Below are positions 60,101 through 64,000 of a stretch of 64,000 nucleotides of DNA, one piece after another. This DNA comes from RAM1 sp050247515 (GTDB lineage: Bacteria > Pseudomonadota > Gammaproteobacteria > Burkholderiales > Burkholderiaceae_C). The notes under the pieces were generated by a model. It did no database searches. It saw nothing but the letters and a program-made list of their open reading frames with translations, and was not told the DNA's origin. The first letter of the stretch is position 1; each line of letters opens with the position of its first letter. A program made the position numbers and the translations under genes. The stretch is taken from contig JBFWUB010000025.1 of assembly GCA_050247515.1 (NCBI GenBank), positions 1 through 64,000 of the forward strand, written 5' to 3'.

Positions 60101-61569
60101 CCATCAGCGCCGACGGTCAGGGCGGCAGCGACACGCTGGGGTTCATCGAGAACATCACGGGCGGCGGCTTCAACGACGTGCTGGGCGGCAACGGCCTGGC
60201 CAACCGCCTGGCTGGCGCGGCCGGCAACGACCAGCTGTCTGGCTATGAGGGCAACGACACGCTGCTGGGCGGCGACGGGGCCGACACCCTCAATGGCGGC
60301 GTGGGCGACGACACCGTGATGGGCGGTGCGGGCGCCGACACGCTGATTGGCGGCGACGGCACCGACACGGCGGACTACACCAGTGCCACGGCCGGCGTAT
60401 CGGGCCAGCTGTGGAGCGGCTCGATCAGCGCCGACGGCCAGGGCGGCAGCGACACGCTGTCGTTCATCGAGAACGTCACCGGTGGTGCGTTCAACGACGT
60501 GCTGGGCGGCAACGGTCTGGCCAACAGGCTGGACGGTGCCGGTGGTGACGACCAGCTGGCAGGCTACGAAGGCAACGACACGCTGCTGGGCGGCGACGGT
60601 GCCGACACCGTCAACGGCGGCATCGGCGACGACACGCTGATCGGCGGCGCGGGCAGCGACACCCTTGTGGGCGGCGACGGCACAGACACAGCCGACTACA
60701 ACAGCGCCACGGCTGGTGTGTCGGGCCAGCTGTGGAGCGGATCGATCAGCGCCGACGGCCAGGGCGGCAGCGACACGCTGTCGTTCATCGAGAACATCAC
60801 CGGCGGTGCGTTCAACGACGTGCTGGGTGGCAACGGCCTGGCCAACAGGCTGGACGGTGCCGGTGGCGACGACCAGCTGGCCGGCTACGAAGGCAACGAC
60901 ACGCTGCTGGGTGGCGACGGTGCGGATACCGTCAATGGCGGCATCGGCGATGACACGCTGGCAGGCGGCGCCGGGGCCGACACGCTGATTGGGGGCGACG
61001 GCGCCGACACGGCCGACTACGCCAGCGCCACGGCCGGTGTGTCGGGCCAGCTGTGGAGCGGATCGATCAGCGCCGACGGCCAGGGCGGCAGCGACACGCT
61101 GTCGTTCATCGAGAACCTGTCGGGCGGCGGCTTCAACGACGTGCTGGGCGGCAACGGCCTGGCCAACCGCCTGGCTGGCGCGGCCGGCAACGACCAGCTG
61201 TCGGGCTACGAAGGCAACGACACCCTGGTGGGTGGCGCGGGTACCGACACCCTGACCGGCGGCTCCGGTATTGATGTGTATGACTTTGACGCGGTGTCAG
61301 AGACCGCCGTGGGCGCTGGGCGCGACGTCATCACCGACTTCAAGACCACCGACGGCGACCTGATCGACCTGTCCACCATCGACGCCGACACCGGCCTGGG
61401 CGGCGACCAGGCATTCAGCTACATCGGCTCCGCTGCATTCTCGGCGGCCGGCCAGCTGCGCCTGGCAGGCAACATCCTGTCGGGTGACGTTGACGGCAAC
61501 GGCGTGCAGGACTTTGAAATCCAGCTGACCGGCGTGGCGACCCTCAGCGCGGCCGATTTCGTTTTGTAA
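48193..61569 (+). CDS. giant RTX (hemolysin-type Ca2+-binding repeat) surface protein
   Basis: About 4,458 residues from the ATG at 48193, eight bases after AAGGAG; a GTG six bases earlier is also possible. The chain is GGxGxDxUx nonapeptide repeats from residue ~10 to ~4,350, with no signal peptide, enzymatic domain or membrane segment. Long duplicated blocks fill it (listed separately). The last ~100 residues (IDVYDFDAVSETAVG... to ADFVL) resemble the serralysin M10_C-type end, with an uncleaved C-terminal type I secretion signal. It should be exported unfolded by a T1SS and fold in external calcium as beta-rolls. Very acidic, Cys-poor. Role as S-layer, adhesin or biofilm matrix is inferred from size and context. 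Confidence 0.92.
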   Translation: MADITGTSGNDTLTGTTGDDTLTGLAGNDLLTGDAGNDLLLGGEGSDSLGGGVGNDTLDGGTITDLVNYSDFNLAGYSLSTSGVTVNLQTNTASDGLGGTDTLVDINFVLGSDHADVITGSDRAIFEQIEGGAGNDTLDGGAISSDINTVNRVTYHNATAGVTVNLQAGTATGAATGTDTLSNFRQARGSNSNDSLTGDGNDNRLDGLNGNDLLIGAGGNDRLFGNNGQDTLNGGEGDDSLDGGGNDAGQIGDWVSYVDATAGVNVNLTAGTATGGGGNDTLIGIEAVRGSTFNDSLTGTGAAEWLQGDLGDDTLDGGGGFDFADYGNATAAVTVSLASNTASGGNGNDVLSNFEAIRGGSGADTLTGDANGNYLRGGLGADTLDGGDGFDTVDYLSASGGVTVSLSTNTASGADGADVLGNFEAIRGSNNADTLDGDTGNNNLLGMGGNDFIDGFAGNDTLDGGAGNDTVLGEAGNDYIVGADGGSDSLDGEDGYDTVSYNYAGSTTAVGFTSTLASGTQNDGLGGTDSVANFEEMHIFGGTAGDTLTGGTERNWIMGNAGNDTLTGGGGSDTFAYNVAAASGTDRITDLASGENLSFQNQGGATLSLQATVLSGDDASGLTKGQVMVGSFSGGVTKVYVGTDDTAGADLSVDLVGNYGAADFTVFNDAFGGNLQYVPGGAITGTAGNETLIGSAGADTIDGAGGNDFINGNGGTDSLMGGEGDDYITAGGDGANDTIDGGDGHDVVSNSFFGQTGAVTFTSAGPGGPQADGLGGTDTLANVEEIHVFGGSGNDTLTGDAGRNHIMGHGGNDSLTGGGGNDSFGYDLTAASGVDRITDMNGNDNLQFTGAVLNTTIQSGNDASALLQGHVMIGTPSGGVTTVYVGTATLGAPLVIELQGSFVAANFSVNNDAFGGNLVMNPFITLTGTGGNDTLTGTGADEILDGQGGNDSLLGQGGNDSLLGGAGQDTLAGGAGNDTLDGGTITDTVNLTDLNVVSYGAATSGVNLNLQTGTASDGFGGTDSLTNLNFVVGSAHNDTLTGSNSQIFEQFDGGLGDDVIDGGTIDTVTQANGNRVTYQGFTSAVQVDLGQNKATGAAGNDTLTNINNVRGSSAGDVLTGSNATGYVEVFDGRGGNDTIDGAGGTDMVRFDSASTTGVTVSLAANTATDGQGGTDTITNVENVRGSNFADSITGDAGDNYLEGMGGNDAIVAGDGNDNLVGGGGDDTLTGGSGTDIFRFGPSGNGVDTIADFGIGDTIGIGANLTNGVATAGDGSTVLNGVQVSSNGTTTTLYIDTNGVAGAETQINLTGDFLPGEFTVANLGGGISIVTRAAGQTLTGDAGNNTLTGSLGSDTLSGLDGDDVLNGAGGDDSLNGGAGNDVLQGSLGNDTLDGGADADAVGFDGATTAVTVNLGANTATDGQGGTDTLFNVENVVGTAFSDNLTGDGAGNVLTGDTGADTLNGAGGNDTLLGGGWDDVLTGGAGDDLLDGGTEIDTATYGDATGSVTINLGTLSASGMGNDMFVSIEHAGGGQYADTITGDGSANVLKGEGGNDTIDGAGGADLLEGGDGDDSLLGGEGFDTLAGGAGNDALHGGADIDTADYSQATGAVQVNLDSGTATGAAGSDTLQFIENVVGSGHADALTGDYNNNYLAGNAGNDTLLGGDGNDDLNGGDGDDNLNGGTGDDLLRGDAGNDALDGGADRDRVSYNDATSGVTLNLGTGTATGAAIGTDTLSGIEDASGSNQADSLTGNSADNAIEGLDGNDTVAGDAGNDFLSGGSGADNLQGGAGLDALRGGTGADALDGGADTDEADYSDAVGAVTASLAGGTATVAGDAADTLANIENLRGSAYDDALTGDTGANMLVGGSGNDTINGGDGNDNLRGDAGNDVLNGGAGNDYINAGGSGDGGSDTVDGGDGYDVVSFNYGGEGAGVTFTSTGPNGTQADPLGGTHTLSNVEEVHIIGGFGNDTFTGDNARNWIQGGAGNDTLTGGAGNDSFAYTTQGSGIDRITDLSAGDNLAINNPGGPVVTLSSTILSGNDASGLTKGQVMVGTPSGGVTRIHVGTDDNAGADIEIDLVGTYSASEFSVTNDSFNGYLNYTPAATLTGTAGNDTLTGGSGNDTLDGLGGNDSLTGNGGNDSLLGGAGADTLHGGAGNDTLDGGTITDTVNLSDLNVVNYFSATTGVSVNLQTGTASDGLGGTDSLSNLNFVNGSAHNDTLTGSNSQIFEQFDGGLGDDVIDGGTIDTVTMANGNRVTYTSATGAVQVDLSLNKATGAAGNDTLTNISYVRGSNSGDTLKGSNTTAYVETFDGRGGNDTIDGAGGFDVVRYDTGAATTGVTVNLASFTATDGQGGTDTLNNVENVRGTNFNDSITGDANLNYLEGMGGNDTIVAGDGDDNLLGGAGDDVLTGGTGADIFRFAASGNGVDTITDLGAGDAIGVGYGLTTGTATAGDGSTVTSGGVQVSSSGGTTTLYIDTNNTAGAEVQINVAGTYAATAFTVTNLGNGTSSITLNNNLAITGTGANETLSGAEGNDTISGLGGSDIINGNDGDDSLLGGDGDDFMNGGLGNDAIDGGAGNDWAFHDAATSGVTVNLGTGSVSGGAGTDTLSGIEWVGGSVHDDSLTGDGNANLLQGRAGNDTLDGAGGTDTADYYQATGGVTASLASNTATGDGNDTFISIENLNGSLFADTLTGDGGNNGLFGAAGDDTLTGNGGHDNLDGFDGNDSLLGGTGSDTLHGGAGNDTLDGGTITDTVNLSDLNVVSYFSATTGVSVNLQTGTASDGLGGTDTLSNLNFINGSNHNDTITGSDGPIFEQFDGGLGDDVINGGTIDTVTQANGNRVTYVGATGAVQVDLSQNKATGAAGNDTLTLINHIRGSNFNDNIKGSDTTAYVEVFDGRGGNDTIDGAGGIDQVRYDTGATAAVTVNLAGNTATDGQGGTDTLSNLENVRGSNFNDSITGDTAANALEGMGGNDTLAGGDGNDTLTGGAGDDSLTGGAGADLFRFAASGNGVDTLADFAVGDFIGVGTALASGLATAGDGSAVTGKGVRVSSSGGVTTLWIDTNNVAGAEVQINLAGTFAANQFTVTDLGNGTSSIVVSAGQTVIGTTGADALAGSANDDVLSGLAGQDTLSGGAGNDTLNGGDGIDTADYTSATAGVSGQLWSGAISADGQGGSDTLSFIENVTGGGFNDVLGGNGLANRLDGAGGDDQLAGYEGNDTLLGGDGADTVNGGIGDDTLAGGAGADTLIGGDGADTADYASATAGVSGQLWSGSISADGQGGSDTLSFIENITGGAFNDVLGGNGLANRLDGAGGDDQLSGYEGNDTMLGGDGADTVNGGAGSNSLTGGAGIDRFVLNLNGSDSILDFTAGAGGDQLDLSFVIGSLTNYAGGNPFATGHLQLLQVGPDTVVQVDADGIGAGGFTGIASLAGVTKASMTSANFINGYNPGSGLNLTGTAGAELLTGGASNDTLNGAAGDDTLAGGAGNDTLIGGDGIDTVDYTSATGAVSGQLWSSTVTADGQGGSDSLAFVENITGGGFNDVLGGNSLPNRLDGAGGDDQLAGYEGNDTLLGGDGADAVNGGIGDDTLTGGAGADTLVGGDGIDTADYSSATAGVSGQLWSGATSADGQGGSDTLSSIENLTGGGFNDVLGGNGLANVLDGAAGNDQLSGYEGNDTLLGGDGADTVNGGIGDDTLIGGAGSDTLVGGDGTDTADYTSATAGVSGQLWSSTVTADGQGGSDTLSFIENITGGGFNDVLGGNGLANRLDGAGGDDQLAGYEGNDTLLGGDGADTVNGGSGINNLTGGAGIDRFVLNLNGSDSILDFTAGAGGDQLDLSFLIGGLTNYAGGNPFATGHVQLTQVGPDTVVQVDADGAGAGGFTSIASLAGVTKASVTSANFINGYNPVSGLNLTGTAGAELLTGGASNDTLNGAAGDDTLVGGAGNDTLIGGDGADTADYTSATGAVAGQLWSGAISADGQGGSDTLGFIENITGGGFNDVLGGNGLANRLAGAAGNDQLSGYEGNDTLLGGDGADTLNGGVGDDTVMGGAGADTLIGGDGTDTADYTSATAGVSGQLWSGSISADGQGGSDTLSFIENVTGGAFNDVLGGNGLANRLDGAGGDDQLAGYEGNDTLLGGDGADTVNGGIGDDTLIGGAGSDTLVGGDGTDTADYNSATAGVSGQLWSGSISADGQGGSDTLSFIENITGGAFNDVLGGNGLANRLDGAGGDDQLAGYEGNDTLLGGDGADTVNGGIGDDTLAGGAGADTLIGGDGADTADYASATAGVSGQLWSGSISADGQGGSDTLSFIENLSGGGFNDVLGGNGLANRLAGAAGNDQLSGYEGNDTLVGGAGTDTLTGGSGIDVYDFDAVSETAVGAGRDVITDFKTTDGDLIDLSTIDADTGLGGDQAFSYIGSAAFSAAGQLRLAGNILSGDVDGNGVQDFEIQLTGVATLSAADFVL
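49621..50274 (+). repeat. RTX protein block B, copy 1 (~220 aa)
   Basis: Residues ~477-694. Opens NDYIVGADGGSDSLDG, contains SGTDRITDLASGENL, DASGLTKGQVMVGSFSGGVT and DLVGNYGAADFTVFND. Copies 2 and 3 follow at 50365 and 53881. Confidence 0.8.
50365..51000 (+). repeat. RTX protein block B, copy 2 (~212 aa)
   Basis: Residues ~725-936. The most diverged copy: DASALLQGHVMIGTPSGGVT replaces DASGLTKGQVMVG, and it lacks the GTDDTAGAD segment length. Confidence 0.78.
51124..52190 (+). repeat. RTX protein block A, copy 1 (~355 aa)
   Basis: Residues ~978-1333. Opens DTLDGGTITDTVNLTDLNVV, contains NSQIFEQFDGGLGDDVIDGG and closes near IDTNGVAGAETQINLTG. A partial relative of the first ~100 residues occurs near the N-terminus at 48358. 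Confidence 0.85.
53881..54540 (+). repeat. RTX protein block B, copy 3 (~220 aa)
   Basis: Residues ~1897-2116. Close to copy 1: DASGLTKGQVMVGTPSGGVT and GTDDNAGADIEIDLVGTY. It directly precedes block A copy 2, as copy 2 precedes block A copy 1. Confidence 0.8.
54661..55730 (+). repeat. RTX protein block A, copy 2 (~356 aa)
   Basis: Residues ~2157-2513. Shares long near-identical nucleotide stretches with copy 1, for example around NSQIFEQFDGGLGDDVIDGG (54856-54917). Confidence 0.85.
56419..57484 (+). repeat. RTX protein block A, copy 3 (~355 aa)
   Basis: Residues ~2743-3098. Same order of motifs, with DGPIFEQFDGGLGDDVINGG; its end runs straight into the 107-residue array. Confidence 0.85.
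57613..58254 (+). repeat. 107-residue array, units 1-2
   Basis: Each unit has the marker ADY-SATAGVSGQLWSG, then NDVLGGNGLANRLDG and GYEGNDT. Marker Asp codons are at 57637 and 57958, exactly 321 bp apart. Confidence 0.92.
58240..58644 (+). repeat. 135-residue insert, copy 1 (T1SS target-like domain)
   Basis: Opens IDRFVLNLNGSDSILDFTAG and has VGPDTVVQVDADGIGAGGF and LAGVTKASM. It resembles the C-terminal target domain of VCA0849-type RTX proteins but lies internally. Confidence 0.75.
58660..59622 (+). repeat. 107-residue array, units 3-5
   Basis: Marker Asp codons at 58684, 59005 and 59326, each 321 bp apart. Unit 5 is interrupted by the second insert. Confidence 0.92.
59608..60012 (+). 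repeat. 135-residue insert, copy 2
   Basis: Nearly the same as copy 1 (ILDFTAGAGGDQLDLSFLIG, VGPDTVVQVDADGAGAGGF). Its start is 1,368 bp after copy 1, i.e. three units (963) plus one insert (405). Confidence 0.78.
60028..61230 (+). repeat. 107-residue array, units 6-9
   Basis: Marker Asp codons at 60052, 60373, 60694 and 61015, each 321 bp apart. Unit 9 is almost identical in nucleotides to unit 2 over its first half, a sign of recent duplication or gene conversion. It merges into the C-terminal secretion domain. Confidence 0.92.
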
Positions 61570-61597
61570 AGGCTTGTCTGATCCGATTGCAGTACCC

Positions 61598-62281
61598 ATG
61601 ACCAAGGAAAGCCTGGAGCGGCTGTGCCGCAGTGCGTTGCACACATTGCAGCAAGCCGTGGCCAGCTATTCAGCCGAAACCGGCGAGCTGCCGTATTTTC
61701 TGGTGCACCGGGTGGCGCACGAGCTGCCGCAGGCCTTGCTGGACACTTGCGTGGTGTCTGCCTCGCGCTACCAGATGATGCAGCGCATCGGCCACCAGGG
61801 CAAAGTGATCGAGCTGGGCACCCAGACCGGCGCGTTTGCCAAGTTCCTGATCGACACGCTGGCGCCCGCCGAGCTGCACGTGGTGGACATCGACTATTCG
61901 CTGTTCAGGCACGAGCTGTTCACTGACAGCGACCGCGCCATCCTCAAGATCCACGAGGGCAGCTCGTGGGACGTCGCGCGGTCGTTCCCGCCGGGCTACT
62001 TTGACCTGGCCTACATCGACGCGTCGCATGCCTACGAACACGTGATCAAGGACCTGGACGCATGCGTCCATGCCGTCAAACCCGCAGGCCTGATCGTGTG
62101 CAACGACTTCGTGTCGTGGTCACCGTTTGAGGCCGTGCCCTACGGCGTGCCCAAGGCCGTGACCGAACTCATTGCACAGCGCGGCTACCCCGTGAAGCAC
62201 CTGGCCCTGCACCCCATGGGCTACCACGACATTGCATTCCAGACAACGCCAACAACAACAAACCAGAGCAGCGGCTTATGA
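61598..62281 (+). CDS. class I SAM-dependent methyltransferase
   Basis: 227 residues from the ATG at 61598; a TTG at 61574 with AAAGG before it is an alternative that adds eight residues. SAM motif I is KVIELGTQTGAFAKFL near 70, the acidic residue follows in HVVDIDYSL, and FDLAYIDASHAYEHVIKDL with GGLIVCNDF-like GLIVCNDFVSW is the Methyltransf_24 pattern seen in many glycan and cephalosporin-type O-methyltransferases. It may methylate the glycan made by the locus. Its stop overlaps the next start by four bases (ATGA). Confidence 0.85.
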   Translation: MTKESLERLCRSALHTLQQAVASYSAETGELPYFLVHRVAHELPQALLDTCVVSASRYQMMQRIGHQGKVIELGTQTGAFAKFLIDTLAPAELHVVDIDYSLFRHELFTDSDRAILKIHEGSSWDVARSFPPGYFDLAYIDASHAYEHVIKDLDACVHAVKPAGLIVCNDFVSWSPFEAVPYGVPKAVTELIAQRGYPVKHLALHPMGYHDIAFQTTPTTTNQSSGL

Positions 62282-64000
62282 AGGTATGTATCGTCACGGA
62301 AGAGCTGGTTGGCCTTCCGAACAGCGGTGGCATCGGCACCGCTTTCACAGAGCTGGCCTGCATGCTGGCGGCCAATGGGGCAGACGTGCAGGTGCTGGTG
62401 TGCCGGGCGGCCGACTGGCCCGAGCCGTTGATGGACGGCGTGGCCCGGCGCGCCCAGGCCGAAGGGTACCGGGTGAGCTTTCTGGACCTGCATAAGCACG
62501 CATGGGCGCCGCATGATGCGGCCAAGCGCGCGTTCTGCGTTTACCAGCACCTCAAGCACGGTGCGTACGACGTCATCCACTTTGCAGATTACCTGGCCAA
62601 CGGTTATTACTGCGTGCTGGCGCGTTCGCAGGGCCTGGCCTTTGGCAGCACGCTGCTGGTGACGCAGGTGCATGGCCCCACGCGCTGGGCCATGCTGGAA
62701 AACAAGCGCCTGTACCAGTCGTTTGAAGACCTCAAGATCGACCACATGGAGCGCGAGCAGCTGCGTCTGTCGGATCAGGTGATCGCCCCCAGCGCGTACA
62801 TCCTGCGGCGCGCGGCGGAGCTTGGCTTTCGCATGGGTGGCGAGCCGCGGGTCATCAAGAACTGCTTTGGCCGGCTGGCCCCCGGGGGCCAGACGCGGCG
62901 CCTGGCCCCCGGCGGCGCACAGTCACCCATTACCGAGCTGGTGTTCTTTGGCCGCCACGAAGACCGCAAGGGCATCGCGCTGTTTTGTGACGTGGTGGAC
63001 GCGCTGGCGCCCACGCTGGAGCAGCGGCACATCAGCGTGACCTTTCTGGGCGGGCTGGGCATGGTGCGGGGCCAACCGTCGGGCGTATACCTGCTGGAGC
63101 GCACCCAGCAATGGTCCGTGGACATCCAGATCCTGGCGGACCTGGACCGCGACCAGGCAGCGCGCTACATCAGCCGGCGCCCTGGCGCCCTGGTACTGAT
63201 GCCCTCCGTGGAAAACAGCCCCTATACCGTGGTGGAGGCCATGGCCGCAGGCGTCGCGTTTGTGACCAGCGACGACGGCGGTGCCGCTGAGCTGATCGCC
63301 GCACGCGACCGCAGCCGCTTCACCGCAGGCCTGACGGCAACTGCGCTGGCAGCCAAGGTGCAGAAATTCATCGACACCGGCGCGCGCGCCGCGGCATTTG
63401 ACCAGACCGCGGCGGCGGTGGCCGACGAATGGCTGGCCTTTCATGCGCAGGCGCCGGAGCAACTGCGCCGGCTGCGCCGCGCGGCCCAGCGGCGCGTGGC
63501 CAAGCGGAACAAGCTGCCCAGGGTGGTGCTGGGCATTACCCATTACGAACGGCCGGCCAAGCTGCTGGACGCCATCTGGTCGGCCGTGCGGCAGACCTAC
63601 CCCAACCTGGAAATCGTGGTGGTGGACGATGGATCGAAAAGCGCCGAAGCCATTGCCAGCCTTAAGCTGGTACAGCAGACGCTGGCACGCGTGGGCGGCC
63701 GGCTGATCCGGCAGACCAACAAATACCTGGGTGCCGCGCGCAACACCATTGCGGCGCAAAGCGAATCTGACTACCTGATCTTTCTGGACGACGACAACCT
63801 GGCCAAGCCCGAGCTGGTGCAGACGCTGGTGGACGCCGCGCTGGCCAGCAACGCCGACGTGACCACCTGCATGAGCCATTTCATGCCCGAGGCCAAGCGC
63901 GCAGCCGCCATCGCCCAGCTGGACGCCTACACCGACCCGCTGAGCTACTGCCCCACGGCAGGGCCGGTGGCCGTGGGCCTGTTTGAAAACTGCTTTGGCG
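62278..64000 (+). CDS. GT4-GT2 glycosyltransferase fusion (3' end beyond window)
   Basis: Begins at the ATG at 62278 and is open to the window end, at least 574 residues. Residues ~1-395 form a GT-B family 4 enzyme (EELVGLPNSGGIGTAFTEL, LVFFGRHEDRKGIALF, MPSVENSPYTVVEAMAAGV). A basic hinge (RRLRRAAQRRVAKRNK) follows, then a GT-A family 2 domain (VVLGITHYERP, VVVDDGSKSAEA, FLDDDNLAKPE, the DxD metal site). Two linkages could thus be made by one chain. The final residues are missing. It is translationally coupled to the methyltransferase before it. Confidence 0.88.
   Translation, partial: MKVCIVTEELVGLPNSGGIGTAFTELACMLAANGADVQVLVCRAADWPEPLMDGVARRAQAEGYRVSFLDLHKHAWAPHDAAKRAFCVYQHLKHGAYDVIHFADYLANGYYCVLARSQGLAFGSTLLVTQVHGPTRWAMLENKRLYQSFEDLKIDHMEREQLRLSDQVIAPSAYILRRAAELGFRMGGEPRVIKNCFGRLAPGGQTRRLAPGGAQSPITELVFFGRHEDRKGIALFCDVVDALAPTLEQRHISVTFLGGLGMVRGQPSGVYLLERTQQWSVDIQILADLDRDQAARYISRRPGALVLMPSVENSPYTVVEAMAAGVAFVTSDDGGAAELIAARDRSRFTAGLTATALAAKVQKFIDTGARAAAFDQTAAAVADEWLAFHAQAPEQLRRLRRAAQRRVAKRNKLPRVVLGITHYERPAKLLDAIWSAVRQTYPNLEIVVVDDGSKSAEAIASLKLVQQTLARVGGRLIRQTNKYLGAARNTIAAQSESDYLIFLDDDNLAKPELVQTLVDAALASNADVTTCMSHFMPEAKRAAAIAQLDAYTDPLSYCPTAGPVAVGLFENCFG

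Noticed and set aside
48193..61569. Tandem repeats considered as a CRISPR array or satellite DNA
   Set aside because: Repeats are in one reading frame, vary at synonymous sites and encode RTX nonapeptides; there are no 28-37 bp repeats with unique spacers.
1..64000. tRNA, rRNA, IS element or prophage
   Set aside because: No tRNA-like cloverleaf with CCA end, no rRNA stretch, and no transposase, integrase or phage structural gene was seen by reading.

Overview
This 64-kb window looks like a chromosomal segment of a high-GC betaproteobacterium, most likely Burkholderiales, family Comamonadaceae. That placement is an inference from gene content: the ribF-ileS-lspA order, rpmB-rpmG, a Bug-type tricarboxylate receptor, livHMGF, a 'CDP-6-deoxyglucoseen reductase'-type flavoprotein, DUF480, and GC-rich hairpin repeats behind genes. 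Nothing seen indicates a phage, plasmid, insertion sequence, CRISPR array, rRNA or tRNA.

Bases 1-40500 are mostly housekeeping and metabolism. In order they hold: a gene tail; an M48 metalloprotease with a small exported protein; an atypical SDR; a DMT exporter; a quinone oxidoreductase with a Nudix hydrolase; a lone receiver-domain protein; a Na/phosphate symporter; ribF, ileS and lspA; an HNH nuclease; a secreted DUF11 protein; a lipase-like lipoprotein; two acyl-CoA dehydrogenases; DUF480 facing purN; a DUF1653 protein; an RsmB-like methyltransferase; a fatty-acid desaturase; rpmB-rpmG; trxB facing a Crp/Fnr regulator; ftsK-lolA-rarA; livHMGF without its binding protein; a small outer-membrane barrel; a Bug receptor with a 2Fe-2S flavoreductase; and an epimerase. 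They are followed by two convergent genes whose hallmark active sites are both altered: a Fic protein with Gln for the catalytic His, and an HtrA-like protein with Tyr for His and Gly for Asp.

Bases 40600-64000 form a surface-glycan locus: manC, gmd, a C-methyltransferase-type enzyme, a second GMD-like SDR, a methyltransferase/P-loop/beta-domain fusion, a GT4 glycosyltransferase, then a giant RTX gene of about 13.4 kb (about 4,458 residues), another methyltransferase and a GT4-GT2 fusion cut by the window edge. The RTX protein has no recognisable enzymatic domain. It is built from long duplicated blocks: three copies of a ~340-residue block, three of a ~220-residue block, and nine of a 107-residue block with an exact 321-bp period, interrupted twice by a 135-residue insert resembling a type I secretion target domain. 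Its position among GDP-mannose-derived sugar genes suggests a secreted surface-layer or adhesin protein that is anchored to, or decorated by, a deoxysugar glycan. No type I secretion genes lie in the window.

Two families of structured intergenic repeats stand out. One is a pair of inverted units at 2437-2668 that share loop sequences but have unrelated, perfectly paired stems. The other is a three-hairpin element present three times (17184, 23874, 24502), each at the 3' end of a minus-strand gene, with compensatory changes in its outer stem.
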